The position numbers were made by a program, and so were the translations under genes. A stretch of DNA of 64,000 bases from an uncultured Nocardioides sp. (GTDB taxonomy: Bacteria; Actinomycetota; Actinomycetes; Propionibacteriales; Nocardioidaceae), in assembly GCA_902805885.1 (NCBI GenBank), contig CADCUM010000107.1, positions 1-64,000 on the forward strand. The letters run 5' to 3'. Of this stretch, positions 20,022 through 27,661 are shown in pieces; positions within the stretch are counted from its first letter, which is position 1, and every line of letters begins with the position of its first letter. The notes below the pieces were generated by a model. That model ran no database searches. It saw only the letters and a program-made list of their open reading frames with translations, and was not told the DNA's origin.

Positions 20022-20936
20022 ATGATCACAGTGGAGGGACTCACCAAGGCGTACGGCGCCTTCACGGCCGTCGACGACGTCTCGTTCGTCGCCCGGCCGG
20101 GCCGGGTGACCGGCTTCCTGGGGCCGAACGGCGCCGGCAAGACCACGACCATGCGCGTCATGGTCGGACTCACGACCGCGACGTCGGGGTCGGTCACCAT
20201 CGGTGGCCACCAGTACCGCGACATCCCCAACCCCGGCCGGCACGTGGGCGTCCTGCTGGACGCGTCGGCGCAGCACGCCGGGCGGACCGGGCGGGAGATC
20301 CTGACGATCGGCGCCCGCACCATGGGACTGCCGGACTCGCGCGTGGACGAGATGCTCGAGCTGGTCTCCCTGGACCCCACGGAGGCCAAGCGCCGGCTGC
20401 GCAACTACTCGCTCGGCATGAAGCAGCGGCTCGGGATCGCCCACGCGCTCCTCGGGGACCCGTCGGTGCTGATCCTCGACGAGCCCGCCAACGGCCTCGA
20501 CCCCGCCGGCATCCGCTGGATGCGCGGGCTGCTCAAGGGGTACGCCGACCGCGGCGGGACGGTGCTGCTCTCCAGCCACCTCCTCAACGAGGTCGAGCTC
20601 ATCGCCGACGAGATGGTCCTCATCGGGCGCGGCCGGATCGTCGCGCAGGGCACCAAGGAGCAGCTCCTGGCCGGCGGAGGCGACCAGGCCACGCACGTGA
20701 GCTCGCTCGACGACGAGCGCCTGCGCCGGGCATTGGCGTCCCGGGGGATCGCCGTCGCGACGGCCGGCCGCGGCCTGCGCGCCGAGGCGCCGCCGGTCGA
20801 CGTCGGCCGGGCCGCAGCCGCGGAGTCCGTGGTCCTCACCGACCTGCGCATCGCAGAAGGAGGGCTCGAGGAGCTCTTCCTGTCCCTCACCTCAGACACC
20901 CAGCGCGACGCCGTCCTCGAAGGAGCAACCCGGTGA
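20022..20936 (+). CDS. ABC exporter ATP-binding protein
   Basis: A 304-residue ATPase of the DrrA/BcrA type. Walker A GPNGAGKTTT (about 37), a signature region YSLGMKQRLGIA, Walker B VLILDEPANGLDP and switch His in LLSSHLLNEVE are present, with about 90 extra C-terminal residues as in drug/antibiotic exporters. It overlaps the permease gene by GTGA and is divergent from the kinase, forming a four-gene sensing-export cassette. Likely substrates are peptides, lantibiotic-like or other envelope-active compounds. Confidence 0.9.
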   Translation: MITVEGLTKAYGAFTAVDDVSFVARPGRVTGFLGPNGAGKTTTMRVMVGLTTATSGSVTIGGHQYRDIPNPGRHVGVLLDASAQHAGRTGREILTIGARTMGLPDSRVDEMLELVSLDPTEAKRRLRNYSLGMKQRLGIAHALLGDPSVLILDEPANGLDPAGIRWMRGLLKGYADRGGTVLLSSHLLNEVELIADEMVLIGRGRIVAQGTKEQLLAGGGDQATHVSSLDDERLRRALASRGIAVATAGRGLRAEAPPVDVGRAAAAESVVLTDLRIAEGGLEELFLSLTSDTQRDAVLEGATR

Positions 20937-21760
20937 CCACCACCCTCGCCCCGACCACCAGTCCCGCCGGCGGGGCCGACGGAGCGATCGACATCGCCTC
21001 CACCGCCGCCGTACCGATGTCCCGGCTGGCCCGCGTCGAGCTGCGCAAGGCCCTCGACACCCGCGCGGGCCGGTGGTTCACGATCGCCATCCTGGTCCTC
21101 GTGCTCGCCGTCCAGGTGGTCTACGCCTTCGCCGCGCCCGACGACGCCAAGGACTACGGCGACTTCCTAGGCATCGCCGGAGCGGTGCTCGGCTACTTCA
21201 TGCCCATCCTCGTCATCATGCTGGTGACGAGCGAGGCCAGCCAGCGCAACGGCCTGGTGACCTTCACGCTGGAGCCGCGGCGCTCGCGGGTGGTCGTCGC
21301 GAAGTTCCTCGCCGGGTTCGCCCTGGCCGGCGCGGTGATGGTCCTGGCGGCTGCCCTGGCCGTCGTCGGCACCCTCGTGGGCGGCGCGACGGGGGCCTCG
21401 CCCGAGTGGACGGTCGACGGCAACCTGTTCTTCAACGGGTTCGTGCTGTCCAACGTGATCGGCGTGCTCATCGGGTTCGCCATAGCGACGTTGGTCATGA
21501 ACACGGCGGCGGCCATCGTCGCCTACTTCGTCTACAGCCTGATCCTCCCGATCGCCGTCGGGATCCTCGGGATGCTCAGCGAGGGCTTCCGCGACGTCGC
21601 CCCGTGGATCGAGTTCAACACGGCCCAGCTCCCGCTGTTCGAGGGCGACTACACGCCGACAGGTGAGCAGTGGGCGCAGATCGCCGTCTCCGGGACGATC
21701 TGGCTCGTGGTCCCGCTGGTGCTCGGCATCGTGCGGCTGCTCCGCACCGAGTTCAAGTAG
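20933..21760 (+). CDS. ABC-2 type permease
   Basis: A 275-residue membrane partner of the preceding ATPase. About six helices are visible at roughly 46-66, 85-108, 127-150, 170-192, 195-215 and 247-268, after a Thr/Ala-rich N-terminal tail of about 30 residues. The GTG at 20933 overlaps the ATPase stop, so the two subunits are probably made in equal amounts. A strong hairpin follows the gene. The substrate is unknown. Confidence 0.85.
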   Translation: MTTTLAPTTSPAGGADGAIDIASTAAVPMSRLARVELRKALDTRAGRWFTIAILVLVLAVQVVYAFAAPDDAKDYGDFLGIAGAVLGYFMPILVIMLVTSEASQRNGLVTFTLEPRRSRVVVAKFLAGFALAGAVMVLAAALAVVGTLVGGATGASPEWTVDGNLFFNGFVLSNVIGVLIGFAIATLVMNTAAAIVAYFVYSLILPIAVGILGMLSEGFRDVAPWIEFNTAQLPLFEGDYTPTGEQWAQIAVSGTIWLVVPLVLGIVRLLRTEFK

Positions 21761-21807
21761 GCGTTCACGTAGACCCACGGACCGCCCCTCGGGGGAGGGG
21801 CAGCGGC

Positions 21808-21845
21808 GAGCCGGGACGGTCACCAGGGGGTGACCGGCCCGGCTC
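21808..21845 (+). terminator. Hairpin terminator after the ABC exporter
   Basis: GAGCCGGG-A-CGGTCACC pairs with GGTGACCG-GC-CCGGCTC across a short loop. It separates the exporter operon from rph. There is no U-tract, which is common in high-GC actinobacteria. Confidence 0.65.
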
Positions 21846-21875
21846 GTGTCGTCGCCGGTCGTTAGGGTCACGCTC

Positions 21876-22613
21876 ATGACCTCGACCCCCGCCGCGGGCC
21901 GCGCCGACGGCCGCGCCGACGACCAGCTCCGCCCGATCACGATCACCCGCAACTGGCTCGACCACGCCGCCGGCTCGGTGCTCGTGGAGTTCGGCGGCAC
22001 CAAGGTGCTGTGCGCAGCCTCGGCCACCGAGGGCGTGCCCCGCTGGCGCAAGGGGTCCGGACTGGGCTGGGTGACGGCGGAGTACGCGATGCTGCCCGCC
22101 TCGACCAACACGCGTTCGGACCGCGAGTCGGTCAAGGGCCGCATCGGCGGCCGCACCCACGAGATCTCCCGGCTGATCGGCCGGTCCCTGCGCGCCGTCA
22201 TCGACCACAAGGCGCTGGGGGAGAACACGATCGTGCTCGACTGCGACGTCCTCCAGGCCGACGGCGGCACGCGCACGGCGTCGGTCACGGGGGCCTACGT
22301 CGCCCTCGCCGACGCCGTCGCCCACCTGCGCGGCAAGGGCGCCCTCACCGGCCAGCCGCTGACCGGGTCGGTCGCGGCGGTGTCGGTCGGCATCGTCGGC
22401 GGTGTCCCGCGGCTCGACCTCCCCTACGAGGAGGACGTGCGGGCCGAGACCGACATGAACGTCGTGATGACCGGCGACGGCAGGTTCGTCGAGGTCCAGG
22501 GCACCGCCGAGGGCGCCGCCTTCGACCGCTCCGAGCTCGACGCGCTGCTGGCGCTGGCCGAGAAGGGCTGCGCCGACCTGACGCGGCTCCAGCAGGAGGC
22601 GCTGGGCTCGTGA
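21876..22613 (+). CDS. rph: Ribonuclease PH
   Basis: Phosphorolytic 3'-exoribonuclease that trims tRNA 3' ends. The 245-residue protein has the usual length and landmarks: [20 protein letters not shown], the [14 protein letters not shown] segment, [20 protein letters not shown] with the phosphate-binding arginines, and the catalytic [22 protein letters not shown] seven bases before the ATG fits a leaderless start. It overlaps rdgB by four bases, matching Rv1340-Rv1341 synteny. Confidence 0.96.
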   Translation: MTSTPAAGRADGRADDQLRPITITRNWLDHAAGSVLVEFGGTKVLCAASATEGVPRWRKGSGLGWVTAEYAMLPASTNTRSDRESVKGRIGGRTHEISRLIGRSLRAVIDHKALGENTIVLDCDVLQADGGTRTASVTGAYVALADAVAHLRGKGALTGQPLTGSVAAVSVGIVGGVPRLDLPYEEDVRAETDMNVVMTGDGRFVEVQGTAEGAAFDRSELDALLALAEKGCADLTRLQQEALGS

Positions 22614-23239
22614 CGACCGAGCGCGCGACCGCGGTCTTCCTGGCCTCCCGCAACGCCAAGAAGATCGCCGAGATGGAGCGCATCCTCGCCGAGCAGCTCC
22701 CCGGCGTGCGCGTCCTCGGTCTCGACGACGTGACCGACTACGACGAGCCGGTCGAGGACCAGCCGACCTTCGAGGGCAACGCACTGCTCAAGGCGCGCGC
22801 CGGGGTGGCCGCGACCGGGCTGCCGTCGGTGGCTGACGACAGCGGCCTGTGCGTGGACGCGCTCAACGGGATGCCCGGCGTGCTGAGCGCCCGGTGGTCC
22901 GGGCGCCCCAAGGACGACGGCCGCAACAACCGGCTGCTGCTCGAGCAGCTCGAGGACGTGCCCGACGACCGGCGTACCGCTCACTTCGCGTGTGCCGTCG
23001 CGCTCGTGTGGCCGGACGGCCGCGAGGAGGTCGTCCACGGCCGGATGGACGGTCGGATCGTCCGGGAGGGCCGCGGCAGCGGCGGGTTCGGCTACGACGT
23101 GCTCTTCGTGGCCGACGAGCACGCCGAGGCGGGACTCACCTCCGCCGAGCTCGACCCGGGGGAGAAGGACCGGATCTCCCACCGGGGCCGGGCGTTGCGC
23201 GAGCTCGCCCCGCGGCTGGTCGCCGGCCTCAGGTCCTGA
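22610..23239 (+). CDS. rdgB: XTP/dITP diphosphatase (RdgB/Ham1)
   Basis: House-cleaning pyrophosphatase for dITP, XTP and other non-canonical purine nucleotides. The 209-residue protein shows [13 protein letters not shown] (phosphate-binding), [20 protein letters not shown] (metal/catalytic aspartates) and GGFGYDVLF with the late SHRGRAL motif. The GTG at 22610 overlaps the rph stop. Its 3' end overlaps the convergent BASS transporter gene by 11 bp. Confidence 0.95.
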   Translation: MTTERATAVFLASRNAKKIAEMERILAEQLPGVRVLGLDDVTDYDEPVEDQPTFEGNALLKARAGVAATGLPSVADDSGLCVDALNGMPGVLSARWSGRPKDDGRNNRLLLEQLEDVPDDRRTAHFACAVALVWPDGREEVVHGRMDGRIVREGRGSGGFGYDVLFVADEHAEAGLTSAELDPGEKDRISHRGRALRELAPRLVAGLRS

Positions 23240-24107
23240 CGGCCGTGCCCTCGACTGCCCGGACCCGCCGGGAGACCCAGCTGCCCCAGAGGGCCGCGAA
23301 CACGAACATCACCAACGAGTAGACCGCCGCAGGCACCGAGATCTCCACGCTGTCGAGCACCTCGACGGCGACGAAGATGGCGAGTGTCGCGTTGTGGACC
23401 CCGACCTCCATCGACGAGGCGATGGCCTGGGGTCCGGACACGCCCAGGGCCTTGGGCACGACGTACCCCACGACCAGGCTGAGGGCGCAGAACAGCGCGG
23501 TCACCAGCCCGACGTCGGCGAGGAAGTCGCCGACGCTCTCCCGCTGGTCGAGCAGGATGCCGAGGACCAGGATCGCCAGGATGAGGGCCGAGCCGATGCG
23601 TACGGGGCGGTCCATCCGCTCGGCGAACGCCGGCGCCTTCGCCCGGACCAGCATGCCGATCCCGACGGGCACCAGGATCAGGCCGAACACCTTGACGATC
23701 TCCGCGAGCGGCATCGTGACGTCGTCCTGACGGTCGTAGTAGGCGATCGCCAGGCCGGTGATGAGGGGGAGCGTGACCACCGCGATGACGGTGTTGATCG
23801 CGGTGAGCGTGATGTTCAGGGCGACGTCACCGTGGAAGAGGTGGCTGAAGAGGTTGGCGGTCGTCCCGCCGGGTGAGGCCGCGAGCAGCAGCATCCCGAT
23901 GCCCAGCAGTGCGGGCAGGTCGAACAGGACGACCAGGCCGAAGCACACCAGCGGCAGCAGCACGACCTGACAGGCCAGCGCCACCGCGACCGCCGCCGGT
24001 GCCCGCGCGACCCGGCGGAAGTCGTCCAGCGTGAGGCCCAGCCCGAGCCCGAGCATGATGATGCCCAGGGCGATCGGCAGGCCGACGGTGGTGAGCGCGG
24101 AGTCCAT
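23229..24107 (-). CDS. Bile acid:sodium symporter family (BASS) transporter
   Basis: A 292-residue protein with nine or ten membrane helices. Family features are the crossing-region motif LLLAASPGGTTANLFSHL (about 75-92) and the second broken-helix motif SSMEVGVHNATLAIF (about 240-254) that bind Na+. Bacterial members carry organic anions such as pantoate, pyruvate or glycolate. TAGGGT six bases before the ATG suggests leaderless transcription. The substrate is unknown, and the gene lacks related neighbours. Confidence 0.9.
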   Translation of the reverse strand: MDSALTTVGLPIALGIIMLGLGLGLTLDDFRRVARAPAAVAVALACQVVLLPLVCFGLVVLFDLPALLGIGMLLLAASPGGTTANLFSHLFHGDVALNITLTAINTVIAVVTLPLITGLAIAYYDRQDDVTMPLAEIVKVFGLILVPVGIGMLVRAKAPAFAERMDRPVRIGSALILAILVLGILLDQRESVGDFLADVGLVTALFCALSLVVGYVVPKALGVSGPQAIASSMEVGVHNATLAIFVAVEVLDSVEISVPAAVYSLVMFVFAALWGSWVSRRVRAVEGTAVRT

Positions 24108-24131
24108 GGCGGGACCCTAGTGGGGGAATGG

Positions 24132-24204
24132 TGCGCCCGGTGAGATTCGAACTCACACTGTCACGGACCTAAGCCGTGTGCCTCTGCCGTTGGGCTACGG
24201 GCGC
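24132..24204 (-). tRNA. tRNA with UAG anticodon (Leu-like) and short variable arm
   Basis: On the minus strand a full cloverleaf can be drawn: acceptor GCGCCCG/CGGGCGC, D stem, anticodon stem CACGG/CCGTG with loop CTTAGGT, T arm GTGAG-TTCGAAT-CTCAC, discriminator A and encoded CCA (24129-24131). The anticodon is UAG, which reads the leucine codon CUA. The variable region is only five bases, whereas normal bacterial tRNA-Leu has a long variable arm, and total length is 73. It may be a divergent or special-purpose tRNA; see findings. Confidence 0.85.
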
Positions 24205-24250
24205 AGCGCGGGGTGCTGGACTCGACCGTACCGTCGCGCGCCCCGCTCGC

Positions 24251-24322
24251 TGTAACGCCGGGTTGCCCCTTGTTGACCCCGGTTTGCAACCCAGGGAGCA
24301 CAAGCACGAACACGGCGTTACA
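24251..24322. repeat. Widely spaced nested inverted repeat
   Basis: TGTAACGCCG (24251-24260) is matched by its exact reverse complement CGGCGTTACA (24313-24322). Inside it, GGTTGC (24261-24266) pairs with GCAACC (24286-24291). It lies in the gap between the Leu-like tRNA gene and the end of the peroxiredoxin gene. It could be a two-site operator or an RNA fold. Confidence 0.5.
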
Positions 24323-24365
24323 TGGCGCGGTGCGGCGCGCGGGGCGGATGGCGCGAGCTCAGCGG

Positions 24366-24836
24366 TCAGTCGAGCCCGAGGTCCCGCCGCAGCTTGCCGA
24401 CGTGCCCGGTGGCCTTGACGTTGTACTGCGCGACCTCGACCGTGCCGTCCTCCCCGATGACGAACGTGGAGCGGATCACGCCCTCGACCTCCTTGCCGTA
24501 GAGCTTCTTCGCGCCGTGCGCCCCGTAGGCGCGGTGGACGTCGAGCGACTCGTCGGAGAGCAGGGTCAGGGTGAGCGCGTCGCGCTCGCGGAACGTCGCG
24601 AGCTTCGCCGCCTTGTCCTTGGAGATGCCGAGCACCTCGTAGCCGGCGGACCTCAGCGACTCGAGGGAGTCGGTGAAGTCGCAGGCCTGCTTCGTGCAGC
24701 CCGGCGTCATCGCCGCGGGGTAGAAGTAGACGATCACCTTGCGACCGCGCAGGTCGGCGAGCGAGACCTCCTCTCCGGTGTCCGCAGGCAGGGTGAAGTC
24801 GGGCGCGACGTCCCCGGGGGACAGGCGGTCGGTCAT
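24366..24836 (-). CDS. bcp: Thioredoxin-dependent peroxiredoxin (Bcp/PrxQ)
   Basis: Reduces hydrogen peroxide and organic hydroperoxides using thioredoxin. The 156-residue protein has the peroxidatic Cys47 and resolving Cys52 in MTPGCTKQACDF, five residues apart as in atypical 2-Cys PrxQ enzymes. YFYPAAMTPGC replaces the more usual YFYPKDxTPGC. The catalytic arginine lies in VIRSTFVIGEDG. It is divergent from the cbi operon; the start at 24836 is about 40 bp from the Nur-like box, so nickel-linked control of this gene is also possible. Confidence 0.93.
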   Translation of the reverse strand: MTDRLSPGDVAPDFTLPADTGEEVSLADLRGRKVIVYFYPAAMTPGCTKQACDFTDSLESLRSAGYEVLGISKDKAAKLATFRERDALTLTLLSDESLDVHRAYGAHGAKKLYGKEVEGVIRSTFVIGEDGTVEVAQYNVKATGHVGKLRRDLGLD

Positions 24837-24876
24837 GCGTGCTCCTGGCGGGTGGGCGGATGAGATCAACTGGCTG

Positions 24877-24893
24877 TTGCAACCAACTTGCAA
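24877..24893. promoter_or_regulatory. Nur (nickel-sensing Fur-family) box
   Basis: TTGCAA-CCAAC-TTGCAA matches the Streptomyces Nur consensus tTGCaa-N5-ttGCAA exactly. It lies 88 bp before cbiM and 41 bp before bcp. When nickel-bound, Nur represses nickel uptake genes, which points to nickel as the cargo of the CbiMNQO transporter. Confidence 0.75.
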
Positions 24894-24905
24894 TAAGGTG
24901 GGCCC

Positions 24906-24943
24906 GGCGGTCGGCCCGTTGCATCTGGTCCGGGCCGACCGCC
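24906..24943 (+). promoter_or_regulatory. Strong hairpin in the cbiM 5' leader
   Basis: GGCGGTCGGCCC (24906-24917) and GGGCCGACCGCC (24932-24943) form a perfect 12-bp stem with a 14-base loop, between the Nur box and the cbiM ribosome site. No B12-box (GCCACTG-type) element was seen, so it is not a recognisable cobalamin riboswitch. It may stabilise or attenuate the mRNA. Confidence 0.5.
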
Positions 24944-24980
24944 CCATCCAACCAGCACATCGATCTGAAGGAGCGGCCTC

Positions 24981-25670
24981 GTGCACGTCCCGGACGGCTT
25001 TCTCGATGCACCGACGTCCCTCGCCACGGCCGGGGTCGCCGCGGCGGGCGTCGCCGTCGCGCTGCGCGGTGCGCGGCGCGAGCTCGACGACCGCACCGCA
25101 CCGATGGCGGGGCTCGTCGCGACCTTCGTCTTCGCCGCCCAGATGATCACCTTCCCGATCGGTGCCGGCACCAGCGGCCACCTCCTGGGTGGCGCGCTCG
25201 CGGCCGTCCTCGTCGGCCCGTGGTCGGCCGTGCTCTGCCTGTCCGTCGTCCTCGGGGTGCAGGCGCTGCTGATGGCCGACGGCGGCATCACGGCGCTCGG
25301 CACCAACATCACCCTGCTCGGGCTGGTGACGGTCGTCGTCGGGTGGGGCGTCTTCGTCGCCCTGCGCCGTGTGCTCCCGAAGCGCACCGCCCTGGTCGCC
25401 CCGGCCGCTGCCGTGGGCGCCTTCGCCAGCGTGCCGGTCGCCGCACTGGTGTTCACGGGCCTGTTCGCCGTCGGCGGCAACGCGCCGGTCGACCTCTCCG
25501 CGGTCGTCGTCGCCATGCTGGCCTGGCACACCGCCATCGGCCTGGGCGAGGCGGCCATCACCGGCCTGGTCGTCGCCAGCATCGTCGCCGTACGACCCGA
25601 CCTGGTGCACGGCGCGCGGCCGCTGCTCGCCCACCGTGAGCTCGAGGTCCGCGAGGTGGCGACGTCGTGA
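24981..25670 (+). CDS. cbiM: CbiM-type ECF transporter S component
   Basis: Substrate-binding membrane subunit of a Co2+/Ni2+ ECF importer. The 229-residue protein starts VHVPDGFLD, matching the conserved M-H-x-P-D-G N-terminus whose amino group and His2 chelate the metal, so the start must be the GTG at 24981. GAAGGAG lies about 8 bases upstream. About seven helices follow. VTFPIGAGTSGHLLGG (second metal loop) is conserved. Four overlapping or touching genes make cbiMNQO. The upstream Nur box argues for nickel. Confidence 0.93.
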   Translation: MHVPDGFLDAPTSLATAGVAAAGVAVALRGARRELDDRTAPMAGLVATFVFAAQMITFPIGAGTSGHLLGGALAAVLVGPWSAVLCLSVVLGVQALLMADGGITALGTNITLLGLVTVVVGWGVFVALRRVLPKRTALVAPAAAVGAFASVPVAALVFTGLFAVGGNAPVDLSAVVVAMLAWHTAIGLGEAAITGLVVASIVAVRPDLVHGARPLLAHRELEVREVATS

Positions 25671-25978
25671 GCACCCGCCGCTTCTTCACGGTCGCCGTGC
25701 TCGTGAGCCTGCTCGTCGCGGGCGTCGCCAGCTACTACGCCAGCACCCACCCCGACGGCCTCGAGTACGTCGCCACCCAGACGGGCTTCCTGGACTCGGC
25801 CGAGGAGTCCGCCACGGCCGACAGCCCCCTCGCCGACTACCAGACGTCCGGTGTCGACGACGCGCGGCTCAGCGGCGGGATCGCCGGCGTGGTCGGGGTG
25901 CTCGTCATGCTGGCCCTGAGCACGGGCCTGTTCTGGGCGCTGCGCCGCCGCGGCAGTCCCGCGGACACCCGGGACTGA
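25667..25978 (+). CDS. PDGLE-domain small membrane subunit (CbiN/NikN-like)
   Basis: A 103-residue protein with one helix near each end (about 7-24 and 70-92) and an outside loop containing THPDGLEYVATQTGF, the PDGLE signature. This type replaces or fuses with CbiN in Ni/Co ECF transporters and helps metal loading of CbiM. It overlaps cbiM by GTGA. Its stop codon lies inside a 17-bp tandem duplication that also precedes the CbiQ start. Confidence 0.88.
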   Translation: MSTRRFFTVAVLVSLLVAGVASYYASTHPDGLEYVATQTGFLDSAEESATADSPLADYQTSGVDDARLSGGIAGVVGVLVMLALSTGLFWALRRRGSPADTRD

Positions 25979-26001
25979 TGGGCGCCCGGGACTGATGGGC
26001 G
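25968..26001 (+). repeat. 17-bp tandem duplication at the CbiQ start
   Basis: CCCGGGACTGATGGGCG occurs at 25968-25984 and again directly at 25985-26001. It duplicates the stop/start junction, leaving a five-codon open frame (ATG at 25978) before the CbiQ ATG at 25995. Confidence 0.9.
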
Positions 26002-26663
26002 CCGGGCACGGCCACCGCCTGCACTTCCACGGACACAGCCCCCTCCACCGGGCGCCGGCGCACCTCAAGGTGCTGGGGCTGCTGGGGTTCATGCTGGTCG
26101 TCGTCGCGACGCCCCGGCAGGCGTACGGCGTCTTCGTCGCCGAGGCGCTCGTCCTGCTCGGCGCGGTCGCGGTCTCGCGGGTCCCCCTGACCTACCTGCT
26201 GCCACGGATGGTGGTCGAGGTGCCGTTCGCGCTCTTCGCGGTGCTGGTGCCCTTCATCTCCCACGGCCCCCGCACCGAGGTGCTGGGCGTCACCGTGTCG
26301 GAGCCCGGCCTGGTCGCCGGCACCGCTCTCCTGGTCAAGGGCACGATCGGCGTCCTCGCCTCGCTGACCCTGGCGGCCACCACCGAGCCGCAGGACCTGC
26401 TGCGCGGCCTCCAGCGGTTGCGCACCCCCGACCTGCTGGTGCAGATCATGGGCTTCATGGTCCGCTACCTCGACGTGGTCACCGCCGAGATGGCCCGCAT
26501 GACGGTGGCGATGCGCTCACGTGGGTGCGACCCGCGGTCGCCGCGGCACTGGCCGGTCCTGGCCCGGTCGCTCGGCGCGCTGTTCATCCGCTCCTACGAG
26601 CGGGGGGAGCGGGTGCACCTCGCCATGCTCTCGCGCGGGTACGACGGGCGGCTGCCGCGGTGA
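25995..26663 (+). CDS. cbiQ: CbiQ-type ECF transporter T component
   Basis: Transmembrane coupling subunit of the metal importer, 222 residues with four or five helices (about 30-110 and 225 onwards being the C-terminal coupling region). The N-terminus is histidine-rich (HGHRLHFHGHSPLHR), which may bind the metal on the inner face. The coupling helices carry the family motif MAMRSRG-like TVAMRSRGCDPRS, which docks to the ATPase. It overlaps cbiO by GTGA. Confidence 0.9.
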   Translation: MGAGHGHRLHFHGHSPLHRAPAHLKVLGLLGFMLVVVATPRQAYGVFVAEALVLLGAVAVSRVPLTYLLPRMVVEVPFALFAVLVPFISHGPRTEVLGVTVSEPGLVAGTALLVKGTIGVLASLTLAATTEPQDLLRGLQRLRTPDLLVQIMGFMVRYLDVVTAEMARMTVAMRSRGCDPRSPRHWPVLARSLGALFIRSYERGERVHLAMLSRGYDGRLPR

Positions 26664-27412
26664 TCCCCGTGCTGGACGTGCGCGGTCTCGCCTTCGCCTA
26701 CCCCGACGGGCACCAGGCGCTCTTCGGGGTCGACCTCCACGTCCACCGCGGCGAGCGGGTCGCCCTGCTCGGGCCCAACGGCGCCGGCAAGACGACCCTC
26801 GTCCTGCACCTCAACGGCATCCTGGCTGCGGGCCGTGGATCGGTCGCGGTGAGCGGCCTGCCGGTCGAGAGGGCCAACCTGCAGGAGGTCCGACGCCGGG
26901 TCGGCGTGGTGTTCCAGGACCCCGACGACCAGCTCTTCCTCGGGACGGTCCGCCAGGACGTGGCCTTCGGGCCCGCCAACCTCGGGGTGAGAGGAGCCGA
27001 GCTCGAGCGCCGGGTCATGGACGCGCTCGACCGGGTCGGGATGGCCGACTTCGCGGACCGCCCACCCCACCACCTCTCCTTCGGCCAGCGGCGTCGCGTC
27101 GCCGTGGCCACCGTGCTCGCGATGGAGCCCGAGGTCCTCGTGCTCGACGAGCCCTCGTCCAACCTCGACCCCGCGTCGCGGCGCGAGCTCGCCGACATCC
27201 TGCGCAGCCTGGACGTCACCCTGCTGATGGTCACCCACGACCTCCCCTACGCGCTGGAGCTGTGCCCGCGTGCGGTGGTGCTCAGCGAAGGAGTCGTCGT
27301 GGCCGACCGCTCCACCTACGACGTGCTGACCGACGAGGCGCTGATGTCGGCCCACCGCCTGGAGCTGCCCTGGGGTTTCGACCCGCGACGCATTGGTAGC
27401 CTTCCCCGGTGA
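26660..27412 (+). CDS. cbiO: CbiO-type ECF transporter ATPase
   Basis: ATPase of the Ni/Co importer, 250 residues. Walker A GPNGAGKTTLVLHLNG, Q-loop VVFQDPDDQLF, signature HLSFGQRRRVAVA, Walker B VLVLDEPSSNLDP and switch His MVTHD are complete. QDPDDQLF is typical of ECF-type ATPases. Only one ATPase gene is present, so the transporter would use a homodimer. The promoter of the next gene (TAGCCT, 27397-27402) lies inside its 3' end. Confidence 0.94.
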   Translation: MIPVLDVRGLAFAYPDGHQALFGVDLHVHRGERVALLGPNGAGKTTLVLHLNGILAAGRGSVAVSGLPVERANLQEVRRRVGVVFQDPDDQLFLGTVRQDVAFGPANLGVRGAELERRVMDALDRVGMADFADRPPHHLSFGQRRRVAVATVLAMEPEVLVLDEPSSNLDPASRRELADILRSLDVTLLMVTHDLPYALELCPRAVVLSEGVVVADRSTYDVLTDEALMSAHRLELPWGFDPRRIGSLPR

Positions 27413-27657
27413 CCAAGGAACTGAGCGCGCTCGAGCGCGAGATCGAGCAGACGCGCGAGCGGCTGGCCTCGACGATCGACCAGCTCTCCCACCGCGCCAG
27501 CCCGCGCACGATCGTCAGTCGCGAGGTGACCTCCGTGAAGTCGCACTTCGTCGACCTCGAGTCCGGGGCCCCCCGCACCGACAACATCCTCAAGGTCGCG
27601 GGCGCCGTCGCCGGCGTCGTCGTGCTCCTCGCGGTCATCCGCCGCGTCGCCCGCTGA
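27409..27657 (+). CDS. DUF3618 membrane-anchored protein
   Basis: An 82-residue protein with a charged helix KELSALEREIEQTRERLASTI (coiled-coil-like), LSHRASPRTIV, and one C-terminal membrane helix (about 61-77). This is the DUF3618 pattern, found in actinobacteria near envelope stress genes; no function is established. The GTG overlaps the cbiO stop, yet TAGCCT six bases upstream suggests its own leaderless promoter. It may form a unit with the GroES-like gene 4 bp later. Confidence 0.8.
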   Translation: MTKELSALEREIEQTRERLASTIDQLSHRASPRTIVSREVTSVKSHFVDLESGAPRTDNILKVAGAVAGVVVLLAVIRRVAR

Positions 27658-27661
27658 GCGG

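Noticed and set aside
24837-24980. Cobalamin riboswitch before cbiM
   Set aside because: Only a simple 12-bp hairpin is seen; no B12-box-like conserved core was found, and a Nur box gives another explanation.
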